Shown piece after piece: positions 11,343 through 21,312 of a DNA stretch of 64,000 nt (its first letter is position 1; each line of letters starts with the position of its first letter). The DNA comes from Jacaranda mimosifolia (lineage: Eukaryota > Streptophyta > Magnoliopsida > Lamiales > Bignoniaceae). The stretch covers positions 24,278,391 through 24,342,390 of the forward strand of contig CM032126.1 of the NCBI GenBank assembly GCA_018894105.1, in the 5' to 3' direction. The notes under the pieces are model-generated. The model saw only the letters and a list, made by a program, of their open reading frames with translations. It did not search any database and was not told the DNA's origin. Position numbers and translations under genes: made by a program.

Positions 11343-12910
11343 AGCCCTTGGGGGACGTCCTAGTAGCGAAACCCGAGGAGGGACCTTCATCTAAGAAGAA
11401 AAAGCTGGAAGATACCAGGGTCGAACCTGTCAGGGAGTTTAAAACAATAAAACTCGAACTCGGTAACCCCGACAAAACCACTAGGGTAGGTAGCGATATG
11501 GGAGATCGATTGGAATGCCTTATGGTCGACTTCCTCCGACGCAACATTAACATATTTGCATGGAAAGCCGCAGCTCTTCAAGGAATAGACCCCAACATCA
11601 TTGTCCATCGACTCAACGTGGACCCAGCTCACAAGCCAGTGAGGCAAAAGACAAGAACCTTCAACGCTCAGAGGACTCAAATCATCGAGGAGGAGGTCAA
11701 CAAGCTTTTAGAGGCAAGATATATTGTAGAAATTCAGTACCCTTCTTGGCTTTGTAATATTGTACTTGTCCATAAGAATGAGGAAAAATGGAGAATGTGT
11801 AATGATTTCACTAATTTAAATAAAGCTTGCCCGAATAATCCTTACCCCTTGCCTCGTATAGATTTATTAGTTGATTCAACTGCTGGATGTGAATTACTTA
11901 GTATGATGGATGCCTTCCAAGGCTATTATCAGATATTTATGGCACCGGAAGACAGGGATAAGACCTCTTTCGTCGTCCCCAACGGTATATACTGTTTTTT
12001 GGTCATGCCCTTTGGATTCAAAAATACGGGTGCAACGTACCAAAGATTGGTCAATTTCATGTTCAAAAACAAGATCGGGAAGTCAATTGAAGTCTATGTC
12101 GACGACATGATTGTAAAAATTGAGAAAGCCGAGGACCACCTAGCCGACCTCAGCCACACCTTTGCCATATTGAGGACTTTCGGCATAAAACTCAACCCTA
12201 ACAAGTGTGCATTTGGTGTACGATGGGGCAAGTTCCTCGAGTATATGGTCAGTCAGAGAGGGATCGAGGCAAATCCGCAGAAGATCCAAGCGATCCTCGA
12301 CATCACTCCACCCCGCATAGTTCGAGAAGTCCAATGTCTAGTCGGCAGGGTCATAGCCCTCGGCAGATTCATAGCTCGACTGGCCGACAAGAGCCTACCT
12401 TTCTTCAAAATGCTCAGAAATGCCAAGAAATCTAGTTTCCAGTGGGATCAACATTGTGATCAAGCTTTGGTAGAGCTCAAGCAATACTTGTCTTCACTGC
12501 TCATGCTCGCCAAACCTGAGCTGGGAGAAGTATTACAGCTGTGTCTAGCAGTATCCTCGGCCTCAATCAGTTCAGTGTTGACATCGACAAGAGAAGGGAC
12601 CCCCCGTCGTGTGTATTATTGCAGCAAGGCTTTGCATGGACCCGAGCACAATTATTTGGAGATCGAAAAGTTTGCTCTAGCCCTTGTCACGGTGGCCAGG
12701 AAGCTACGGCTTTACTTTCAGTCCCACGCAATTGTGGTACTAATGAATCAACCGTTAAAGCAGGTGTTGTCGAAACCTGATGCTTCAGGTCGACTCACTA
12801 AATGGGCTATCGAGCTCGAGGAATTCGACATCACATTCCAACCTCGAACTGCCATAAAAGCACAAGTCTTGGCCAACTTCATCGTCGAAAGACTCGACCT
12901 ACCGACATAA
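11339..12910 (+). pseudogene. Reverse transcriptase and first RNase H of the Tat element
   Basis: A 523-codon frame, the longest in the window. It has RT motifs WRMCNDFTNLNKACPNNPYP, MMDAFQGYYQI (near residue 191), FLVMPFGFKNTGATYQRLVN and the catalytic YVDD (residues 253-256). The gypsy RNase H-like domain follows (YCSKALHGPEHNYLEIEKFALAL). No ATG precedes the domain; the frame enters from the protease by a frameshift, and it stops at a TAA (12908-12910) between the two RNase H domains. The RT catalytic residues survive, but without an intact polyprotein it is not expected to function. Confidence 0.9.
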
Positions 12911-12937
12911 AATGTTGACAACACGTCAGTATGGACC

Positions 12938-13330
12938 TTGCATGTTGATGGATCAGCGACCACATCGGGAGGCGGGATAGGTGTATCCCTCCACTCCCCA
13001 CTTGCTGAGGAGTATGATTTCACAATAAAACTCGACTTCCCGGTTACCAATAATGAAGCAGAATATGAGGCTCTCGTCGTAGGAATGCATATAGCCACAA
13101 CCCGAGGCATTGAGCAGCTTGCAGCATTCACTGATTCTCAACTGGTCGCAGAGCAGGTGGAGGGCAATTTCGAGGCGAAGGAGTTCAAAATGACCCAATA
13201 CTTGTCAGAAGTAAAATAATTACGGCAGTTGTTCAGGAGCTTCACCTTGAGCCAGGTCCCCCGGAGAGAAAACGAACGAGCAGACGCGTTCTCGAAGCTA
13301 GCCAGCTCGGCGAAGGGTACCAGAGAGAAG
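12938..13330 (+). pseudogene. Second, archaeal-type RNase H of the Tat element
   Basis: In the RT frame after the stop, the sequence reads HVDGSATTSGGGIGV, NNEAEYEALVVGM, FTDSQLVAEQVEGNF and, past a TAA at 13217-13219, NERADAFSKLAS. These supply the four acidic residues expected of an RNase H (Asp, Glu, Asp, Asp). An additional RNase H between the gypsy RNase H and integrase is a defining trait of the Tat lineage. Confidence 0.88.
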
Positions 13331-13439
13331 ACCATAACATTTTTGGCAACCGACAAACCTTGTGTCGATGCTACCAAACAAAGCCTCATCGGATGCGTTA
13401 GAGAGACAACCTTCTCTTGGCAAGAGCCAATCAAACTTT

Positions 13440-14635
13440 ACTAGAGTCAAGGGACCCTGCCTACTGATGACAAGGAGGCTCGCAGACTTAGAGGACTGGC
13501 GGCCAAGTTTGCACTAGATGAGCACGGACAGCTCTATAGGAGGTCGGTATCAGGACCCCCACTGAAATGTCTAGAACTCGATGAGGCGAACAAAGTATTG
13601 CAGGAGATACATGCCGGCATATGTGGCAACCATTTTGGAGGCCGATCTTTAGCGCACAAGGTTGTCCATTACGGTTATTTTTAGCCCACCTTATTGCAAG
13701 ACTCAGTTGACTTCGCTAGAAAGTGCCCGTCGTGCCAAATCCACTCCAACATTCAGCACCAACCAACTGCTTCGATGGTCAATGTCCAGATCGCATGGCC
13801 ATTCGACCAATGGGGCATCAACATATTGGGATCTCTCCTGAAGATGTCGGGTTAGCGCAAGTTTATCATAGTGGCGGTCGAATACTTTACTAAATGGGTG
13901 GAAGCCGAGGCAGTTCCGCCGATGCAGCAATCAAGAGCTTCATTTGGAAAAATATAATTTGTCGATTCGGGTTGCCCAACATCCTAATCTCGGATAATGG
14001 CACTCAATTTCAAAGTAAAAGCACGAGAAAGTGGTGCGAGACCCTAGGAATCGCCCAACACTTCACTTCGGTGGGAAACCCCCAGTCTAATGGCCAGACC
14101 GAGGTCACAAACAGAACAATTCTCGACCACCTCAAGACTCGAATAGTAAGGACGAGAACTAGTTGGGGAGAAGACCTCCTAGGAGTGCTTTGGGCTTACA
14201 GAACGACACCTCGAGCAGCCACGGGCCACAGTCCGTATAGCCTAGTCTACGAGTCCGGGGCAGTAATCCCGTCCGAGCTGATCCAACACATAGCTCGGGT
14301 GATCCACTATAACCCGATCACAAATGTATCAGAAAGAACTTTGGACCTAATCACTGTTGACGAGCAGCGCCATGTGGCCTACAACACAATGCAGCGATAC
14401 CGATCGAAAATGGCAGAACGCTATAATATAACAGTACGACCCTAGAGTTTCAAAGTTGGCGACCTCGTTCTCAAGAAAGTGGAAGTGTCAAAAAATGTGG
14501 AAATACTTGACCTAAAATGGGAGGGACTTTACTCAGTTGTTAAAGTGTCAAAAAACAATGCATACCGGCTAGCGGATGCATCAAGCCATGAACTACCTCG
14601 ACCTTGGAATGCAGTAAATTTGAAAAAAAAAATGT
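13440..14635 (+). pseudogene. Integrase of the Tat element, with a lost catalytic Asp
   Basis: The HHCC zinc-binding part (EIHAGICGNHFGGRS...KCPSCQ, about 13600-13740) precedes the core. The first catalytic residue, normally in WGMD-type motifs, is Asn here (WGINILG, AAC at 13820-13822). The second Asp (ISDNGTQF, 13993) and Glu (NPQSNGQTE, 14101) remain with 35 residues between them. Stops lie at 13441, 13682, 13853 and 14443, and a frameshift falls near 13915. The C-terminal FKVGDLVLKK...WEGLYSVVKV follows. The enzyme would insert element cDNA; this copy is dead. Confidence 0.9.
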
Positions 14636-14724
14636 GAAAAGGGTCATTGGCACCTTTTGTATCTCTCCACAACAATGAAATTATGGCACATTCAGACTAC
14701 ATGAAACTTGCAGAATCTCCCTTA

Positions 14725-15030
14725 CAAAGTCAACCCCATAGTCAACGAAGCTGGCTTTCTGCCGCAAAGTCGAAGCTTAATAGCCAAGACCACAAAGTCG
14801 AGCCCGTAGTCGACGAAGTTGGCTTTCTGCCGCAAAGTCGAGGCTTAATAGCTAAGATCACAAAGTCGACCCCGTAGTCGACGAAGCTGGCTTTCCGCTG
14901 CCAAGTCGAGGCTTAATAGCCAAGACCTCAAAGTCGACCCCGTAGTCGACAAAGCTAGCTTTACGCCGCCAAGTAGAGGCATACCAGCCAAGGCTAGACA
15001 TTTGACCCCACAGTCGATAAAATCGCCTGC
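14725..15030 (+). repeat. 68-bp minisatellite in the 3' region of the Tat element
   Basis: Just over four imperfect copies begin at 14743, 14811, 14879 and 14947 (core CGACGAAGCTGGCTTTCTGC ... AAGTCGAGGCTTAATAG), with partial copies at both ends. Successive starts are exactly 68 bp apart. Tandem repeats between integrase and the 3' LTR are known for Tat elements. Confidence 0.9.
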
Positions 15031-15367
15031 ATTTTACCACTAATGACACGAAATTGACTCCACAATCGTCAAGATTATTTAAAGCCCAAAGGCTAACTAT
15101 TACGCCTACGTATTAATCACGATCTACTCGACTGAGACCATGAATGAATTTCACAAAGTACAACATCATTTATTCGACGAGGGCCATGAACGAATGCTAC
15201 TTGATACGCTCGCGAGCATTCGCCCAAGAATTTATATACGCAGGATAATAAAGACTGCGGTTAATACATGTTAAACAACATGCTCATTAACAGGAATAAC
15301 TTATACCAAAAGCAAAAAATCATCATTGTTGAGCATGAAATGATAACAATACCCATTCATCCATCAG

Positions 15368-15427
15368 CGTTTAAAAGCCTCATTGAGGCAGAAAAATCAC
15401 CAACCGTTTAAAAGCCTCATTGAGGCA
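15368..15427. repeat. Twice-repeated 23-mer with a hairpin
   Basis: The 23-bp sequence containing TTTAAAAGCCTCATTGAGGC occurs perfectly at 15368-15390 and 15405-15427. Each holds a short stem-loop, GCCTC-ATT-GAGGC. It lies just beyond the stop of the antisense gene, so in that transcript it would be 3'UTR. Confidence 0.7.
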
Positions 15428-15469
15428 TATACATCCCGTCTTAAAAACAACAAAAATAAACAATAAGAG

Positions 15470-17941
15470 CTAACTGGAGCTGGCAACCTCCTCAGCAACA
15501 GGGTCGGGCTCCTCGCCAGCAAGAGCAGCAGTGGGCGCGGGCTCAGGCATAGCCACGGCAATAGGGATAGTGGTGGTCGCTGGTCGAGAAGGGCCGACTG
15601 CGTCTTACAGGAATTGCCTCTCAGGAACAGGAAAATGTGCAGCAGCATTGACCGTCCCCTCCTTCACCTCGAAGGCAAAGTCACCAGTGAACTCAAATTC
15701 CTGGCCGACGGCCTTCAGCCTCCGCTCGCCTTCTTTCATCCTCAGTCAGCTGCGCCTCCGATACGCCTTCCACTCTCATGGCCTCAACGACCGCTCCCTC
15801 CACACCATCCTCCTCCTTGGGGTAAGGTTGCAGCTGCTCATCAAGCAAGTAGCTTATGCGGGTTTGGTCTTCTGGTCGGGAACAGTAGCCTAAAAACTGC
15901 AGCTGCTTAAGGGCCTTTTAAAAGGAGCTCGAGCGACGTCGACAGCAAAAACAGCATTTGCATACTAGAATGCCGACTCAACATAAACCGTTGCACTGCC
16001 TTCCGACGCACCGAGGGTATTATGCGATTGAACTCGGCCCGATCTTCCGCCAGACATGCATTTCGGCCCACAGATCGACCAAAATCATAACTAATCAGCA
16101 GATCTAACTGCAACTTTTTCACTAGCCCGTCTATTTTGGTCCTCTCCTGGACCGCCACGATCACCTGCTCGTCCTTCTGCTCGAGGTCCTTGGTCAGCTG
16201 TCCAACCTGTCTCTCCAGCTCGTCAACTCTCATCTGCGAAGACTCGAGCTAAGCCTTTAGAGTCTCGGTGTCCCTACCAGCCTCCAACAGCTCCCGATCT
16301 GTCAGGGCCAGCTCCGACCGCCAGTAAAAGTTGTAGCCGAGTTGCCCGACCTGAAAGATAAAGCTATCAGACGCTCAATTAGAATGTAATGATATAAAAA
16401 TAAAAAAGCAGAGAGCTTTACCATGTTGGCATGATAAGCCAACTCCCGAAGAGCCGCCTTCTGGCTCAACCCCATTATTCTCCTCTAGTAAGCCATGAAT
16501 TGGTTTGCTAATAAAACCTTCAGAGGTGCAGCGCCGGTCGGCCCCGCAGTGTCCATGCAGAGTAAATTATGCACGACCGGGCTGGGTTCTGTCCTGAATC
16601 GAGGAGAAGGAAATTTTGGCAAGTTGAACTGCTGTCCATCCCTTCGATCGCCAAAGAGATCATTCCCAGTCGGCGGTCCCGATCTTACTGCTTTGCCCTT
16701 TCCCTTCCCGGCAGCAGCTTTTTTCGGAGCAGGGCCTCCCTACTCCACCATTGCCCTTTTGCCCTGACCTGCGGGGCTGTCCCCTATGGTCGCCAGCTGT
16801 TGACCAGGTGATAGAGTCGGTGACGGAGTAGGCGCCGCGGCAACTTAGCGAGGCTCCTCGACCGCTGCGGCTGCTCGATGAGCCACTGTGCCCTATCGCA
16901 GCTGTTGATTTCTCTCTACTCTCGCTAGAGCCTCTGCCCTCGATATGTTCATGATGCTTACGCGATCTACTGAGCAGCAAAATAAAAAAGTCAAAAATGA
17001 TAACAACAATGGAAAAATAACAAATTACAAAAAATGATGTCTATCTAGTTGATCATTCGTAGGCAAATCTAATGGAGTTGGTGATAATCCATCCAACACT
17101 AAATGTCTCTCCTCGATAAAAACTGAGGCCTCCATCTGGCTAAATCCAACCAGGTCCCGAACAAAGGTGTTTGGCCAGGTTTGGGTAAGGTTCCCCTGCA
17201 TGTCGACATGCCCCCTCCACCAGCCCCGTGAAATATTGAAACTCCCCGCCACTCGAACAAACAAGTACCATTTTTCCATTCTTGCCCATATGAAGAAGCA
17301 AGGGCTACGAGGAATTTACGACATGGTCGAGCGGTTAAATAATAGAAGCCCAACTCGTCGGCGCTACCCGACTTGCGAGACATGGGCAGATGAAAAAGGT
17401 TGGAAAAGTTTTCGAAGCTGACGGGCTGATTGAACAGATGCATCAAAACAATAAAACTACAAATGGTGGAGAAACAGTTGGGCAGCAATTGAGTTATGCT
17501 CACTTGGAGATCCCTAAGCAAATTAACCATGCTATCACTCAGGGGGAACCTAAGACCACATTTAAAAGCGTCCTCAAAAATAGTTATACAACCTGCTGGA
17601 GGACGATGCATTCGACCAGTCTCCCCGGGAGTTACAAGTTCGTATTCGGTGGGAATATGATATAACTGCCCGAGACGTCTCAGGTCGACAGGGTTTATGG
17701 TAGACACAATCTCACTATAGTGATTTGGCGTGAATAATCGACCCTGCGAAGGAGGAATCTGGCTTGGCCCAGCTTCATCCTTCTCGCGGTCGCTACTCGA
17801 GCTACTGGAGCTCGAGCTGCTGGAACTGGAATCATCACTCGACGACTCATTGGACTGCCCAGAAACATATTTAGGCCTATCAAATTGGGTGGCCTCACTG
17901 TCCTCCCCTCGACTACCCTCAGAACAGTATAGACCCAACAT
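15470..17941 (-). pseudogene. Antisense extra gene of the Tat element (gypsy-type transposon protein), degenerate
   Basis: Starting at ATG 17941, 280 codons run open. They encode an acidic, Ser-rich N-terminus (a run of about 13 Ser near residue 40), then a domain with GCITIFEDAFKCGLRFPLSDS and ICSFIVLMHLFNQPVSFENF. This matches the 'putative gypsy type transposon' proteins carried antisense by plant Tat elements. A frameshift near 17270 leads to RVAGSFNISRGWW and TWPNTFVRDL. After a candidate 59-nt intron (16970-17028) comes a Lys/Gly-rich linker, then a good 71-nt GT-AG intron (16351-16421). A coiled-coil part follows (DELERQVGQLTKDLEQKDEQ), then an Ala/Pro/Glu-rich tail ending at TAG 15470-15472. 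Several in-frame stops and at least one frameshift break it. Function is unknown. Confidence 0.75.
16351..16421 (-). other. Intron in the antisense gene
   Basis: The minus strand shows ATG|GTAAAG at 16421 and CTTTCAG|GTCGG at 16351. The 71 nt between are much more AT-rich than the flanking coding sequence, and the reading frame on both sides continues in the family pattern (AYHANM, then VGQLGYNFYW). Confidence 0.65.
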
Positions 17942-18096
17942 GATGTCAAAAATCTAAATGGTAGGAAATAGAAATGAAGGAACACTTACTGAATGCAAGA
18001 GCTAAAAGTAGAAAATCTTGGATGCGAGGGCGTTTGGACAAGCGCTCGACCAGAAGCTAATGCGATAAAAGTAAAAATTGTTGGTTTTACCGTAGA

Positions 18097-18104
18097 TATT
18101 TATA
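18097..18104 (-). promoter_or_regulatory. TATA box for the antisense gene
   Basis: The minus strand reads CCCCTATAAATATC, a strong TATA box about 155 bp upstream of the antisense start codon and just inside the 3' LTR. A start near 18070 would give a leader of about 130 nt. Inferred from sequence and position. Confidence 0.5.
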
Positions 18105-18313
18105 GGGGAGCAAACGCGGGAAACCAAGCGCCGGTAATAATGCATGTAATCGCCACGCCACCCCATGCGCGCCACGATGTAACCGCTCAATAAATGCGCC
18201 AAACCCTGGTTGACTTTTGAAAAACCCTAGTCGATTCTTAAAAATACCCAGTAAACTATTTCCCAACACTTCTCGTCGATTCCTCGTTCAGCCTTGCGAA
18301 GTAGGGGGACTCA

Positions 18314-18978
18314 TGATATAGGGTGGCCCAAATACCTTGGCCCAAACCAAGCTGGCCCAGAGACGCAGCACCAGGCCCAATCTTGCATCTGAGGCCCATA
18401 GGTGCAATCGACCTCGATCTTGACAGTGCCTCCGTAACAAAACGACGTCTGGTCAACCAGAAGAGGTCGAGAAAGTACAGTACTCTGCCACCACATGATG
18501 CACTGACAGGCGGCCTACCTTCGCATTAATGGCGCATGCCGCCCCCCCTCACCGCCTGACACAGTAGGCACCTCAACAGTGTACTATCATGTCTTTAAAA
18601 CCTGGAAGGGCAGTTATCTGAAAATATGCAGGGAGAGGAAGTTACTAACCGCCCCTCGCACAAGAGTAAAGACCCCTGAATGCATCAGGGGCATCTCAGA
18701 CCATTCCCCCAAAAGGAGAAGGCTATAAATACTCTCATTTCAACCTTTCTAAGGTACGCACTCATACCTACACAAAGCCCTTACTCCGCTGCTCGATATA
18801 TCTCGTCGATCTGCACTGACTTGAGCGTTGGAGGGCCTAAGCCGAGGGCTCCTCGGCTAGCCTGACGTTTGCTGTGATTGCAGAATTCGTCCCACCTGAA
18901 CAAGAATACCGACTAGAGAGGTCAAATCCCATTCAAACTCATAGTTGGACTAATACCCAACAAATCGAACCCTCATCA
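18314..18978 (+). repeat. 3' LTR of the Tat element
   Basis: 665 bp with the same ends as the 5' LTR and a TATA box at 18724-18731. A purine-rich tract (AAGTAGGGGGAC) lies directly before it and is the likely plus-strand primer. The GTTAG duplication follows at 18979-18983. Confidence 0.95.
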
Positions 18979-18983
18979 GTTAG

Positions 18984-19251
18984 ATATCAAGCAAATTGGT
19001 GGATTTTTCGGTTGGTTTCAAAAAATATATATTAACAATTAATTATATTTATTTTTACATATATTTTTCTTTTGTCAATAATAGAAACGAATTTCAAGAT
19101 AAGTAGGTCAAGTAAATATTCATGCATGGGTGTCGTTGCGATGCTCCAAATTTGCTATAGCGAGTGAAGAATGATAGCTGCAGTTTATAGTACTCTAAAA
19201 TCTTTTAACTTGCAAAAAATTATAACTACAATTCAAAAGTGACAAGAATTC

Positions 19252-19304
<53 letters not shown>

Positions 19305-21312
19305 CTCAAGGCAACATTTTGGTAATGAATGAAGATGGATAGAGTGAAAGAACGAGTTAGCTCCATTAAGAATGCAAACATGCTGAGTCGTCCAAGCCTT
19401 GCTTATTTTTTTGACTCAAGCTCGATAAGTTAAAGAAATTAAGGCTCGAGCTCATCTCGAGCCCATGTTTGTGTTTGACTTAATTTGTTTGGTCCAGTCT
19501 TGACTCAAAACTTATACAACTTGACTCGAGCTCAAATTCTTCAAACTCGACGTCGAGCACTTTCAAATATTTTTAAGGCTTGCTTAAAAAATAATAAATT
19601 CATTGAACAATTTCCAAGGCCTGTATAAAAAGAATGAATATTTTAATTTTAGAAATAATTTAAAATGTCATTTGAAATATATTATGTTCATTTATTTTTA
19701 CTATGGGTATGTTCCAAGCTGTCTCAAGTTTGAAATATATATTTTGAGAATGTTAACAGCGCCGCCCCTGCACCGCCAATCCTGCTCTATGTGAGAGAGA
19801 CCAATTGGTGGCCTCTGGGTGGCAACTTCGATAGGGATGCTGCATCTCAGATGCTTCCTTAATTATTAAGGGACATAAACATGTGACCAAATTAAACTAC
19901 TATTGGCTATTGCCACTTTTGTCCAATTACATAATAATAAATTTTGGTAGGAAGTTATTACATGAACTGAGACCACATATCATATACTCAATGAATTATG
20001 AATAGTGATTTGATTCATCCTCTCTATGTTGTTACATAGGTGTCTATCAATAGATACTGGTACTAGATATTTTTCTTGTATTTTAACAAGCCACTAGGTA
20101 AATATTGGGTTCAACGAATGTTTCAAAATACATTATTGCTAATAACCCAATATTTATGGTCACATGCATGTATACAACATAACGAATGGATAAATTGTAT
20201 CAAAATATGCTAAGTGGCCTGTTTTCAAGCGACATAACTCTTTCATATAATGTAAAAGGTCAACAATTCGAATCTTAATAGTCTTCTGATGTGGCTGTGT
20301 GTTATAAATTAATTGTACCGAAATATCAATAATCAATAATTATATCCATCACTCTTTAATAATTATTTATAATTTATATCAATTTACAGTTATTCTAGCT
20401 AAAAAAATATGTTTGAAATTCAAATTCTTACATACTAAAATTTTATAATTTTGATCAATGTATTGCCAATAATTGAATGGTTCAAGTTATTGTCGGAAAT
20501 CTACGAAGCAACAAAGATTGAATTTCTAAAGGTAACCTCTAAAAATTTCAAAAAGATATGCCCTAAATACTTTTACTTTTCATCCAGTCAAGAGGTTGTC
20601 CACAAGGACAAGGTTTGAACATTCAAAATGCAATGCAACTGGGAACTGGGAAGCTCGCCCGTTGTTTCCCATAAAACTAAATTAACATCTTTATCAATTT
20701 CCAATTTTTTTTTTTTTTTTAAAAAAAGTAAAAAACACGTGATTTACACCTAAAACTTTCTTGTCCAACGGGGCACCAACACCAACGCACACACACGTTT
20801 TCAAATGTCGGCTGTAGAATGTTTAGAAAAACTTTAATTTCTTAGCTAACAAAAAAAAGATCGAAGGTTGAAATTTCGATTAACCCATGAATCTATCTTA
20901 CGCAATTGTCAAGGCATGATTATGATTTTTTCTATTTATATACTCAGTTCGACAACGTTATTGTAAGAAATGGGACAGTTGGAAAATATTTTAAATTGAG
21001 TATTCTTGTATATGTATTTAAGTGCATAATTTTTGCCACATTAAGAAGTAATTATTTTAAAATCATATCTTGATAAGGATTATTTCAACTGATTATGGAA
21101 GTCCTTGATGATTTTTTAACCAATTATGATAGTGAGGGCTGAAATTGGGATGTAAATGTTGGATTCCATTCGAATTAAAATATTGATCTTATTACTATTT
21201 AAAAGGTTTTGATCCATGGCCCGGTATCTACTGGATCTTTATATATATATATATATATATTAGTACCAAAGTTTGAATTTTGAAAAAAAATAATCCAAAT
21301 TTGTACATTTAT
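18984..21312. other. AT-rich intergenic DNA with microsatellite and CTCGAG-rich stretch
   Basis: No gene is evident. An (ATT)n run lies at about 19251-19303. From 19425 to 19560, CTCGAG/GACTCGAGCTC-type words recur, a pattern often left by hAT or Mutator relics. A tRNA-like SINE candidate (20212-20335) is listed separately; (TA)n occurs at 21241-21262. Confidence 0.5.
20212..20335 (+). mobile_element. Possible tRNA-derived SINE
   Basis: GTGGCCTGTTTTCAAG and, about 45 bp on, CAACAATTCGAATCTT resemble decayed A and B boxes of a tRNA-type Pol III promoter. The downstream tail is not clearly bounded and no target duplication was found. Confidence 0.3.

Larger units (their letters stand above)
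8374..18978 (+). mobile_element. Ty3/gypsy LTR retrotransposon of the Tat lineage, full length but degenerate
   Basis: Two LTRs starting TGATATAGGG and ending CTCATCA bound the element, flanked by the exact 5-bp duplication GTTAG (8369-8373 and 18979-18983). Domain order is gag, protease, reverse transcriptase/RNase H, a second (archaeal-type) RNase H, integrase, then a long 3' region with a minisatellite and an antisense gene. The dual RNase H and antisense extra ORF are characteristic of plant Tat elements. Coding parts carry many stops and frameshifts, so it cannot move by itself. By eye the LTRs differ at about 45-50 positions of ~665, mostly transitions, pointing to an old insertion. Base composition is much richer in GC than the flanks. 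Confidence 0.95.

Noticed and set aside
15531..15910. Plus-strand frames of ~100-120 codons
   Set aside because: Shadows of the antisense gene's Ala/Pro-rich tail.
17954..17989. Possible 5'UTR intron in the antisense Tat gene
   Set aside because: GTAAGT and TTTAG are present but only 36 nt apart, too short for a plant intron.
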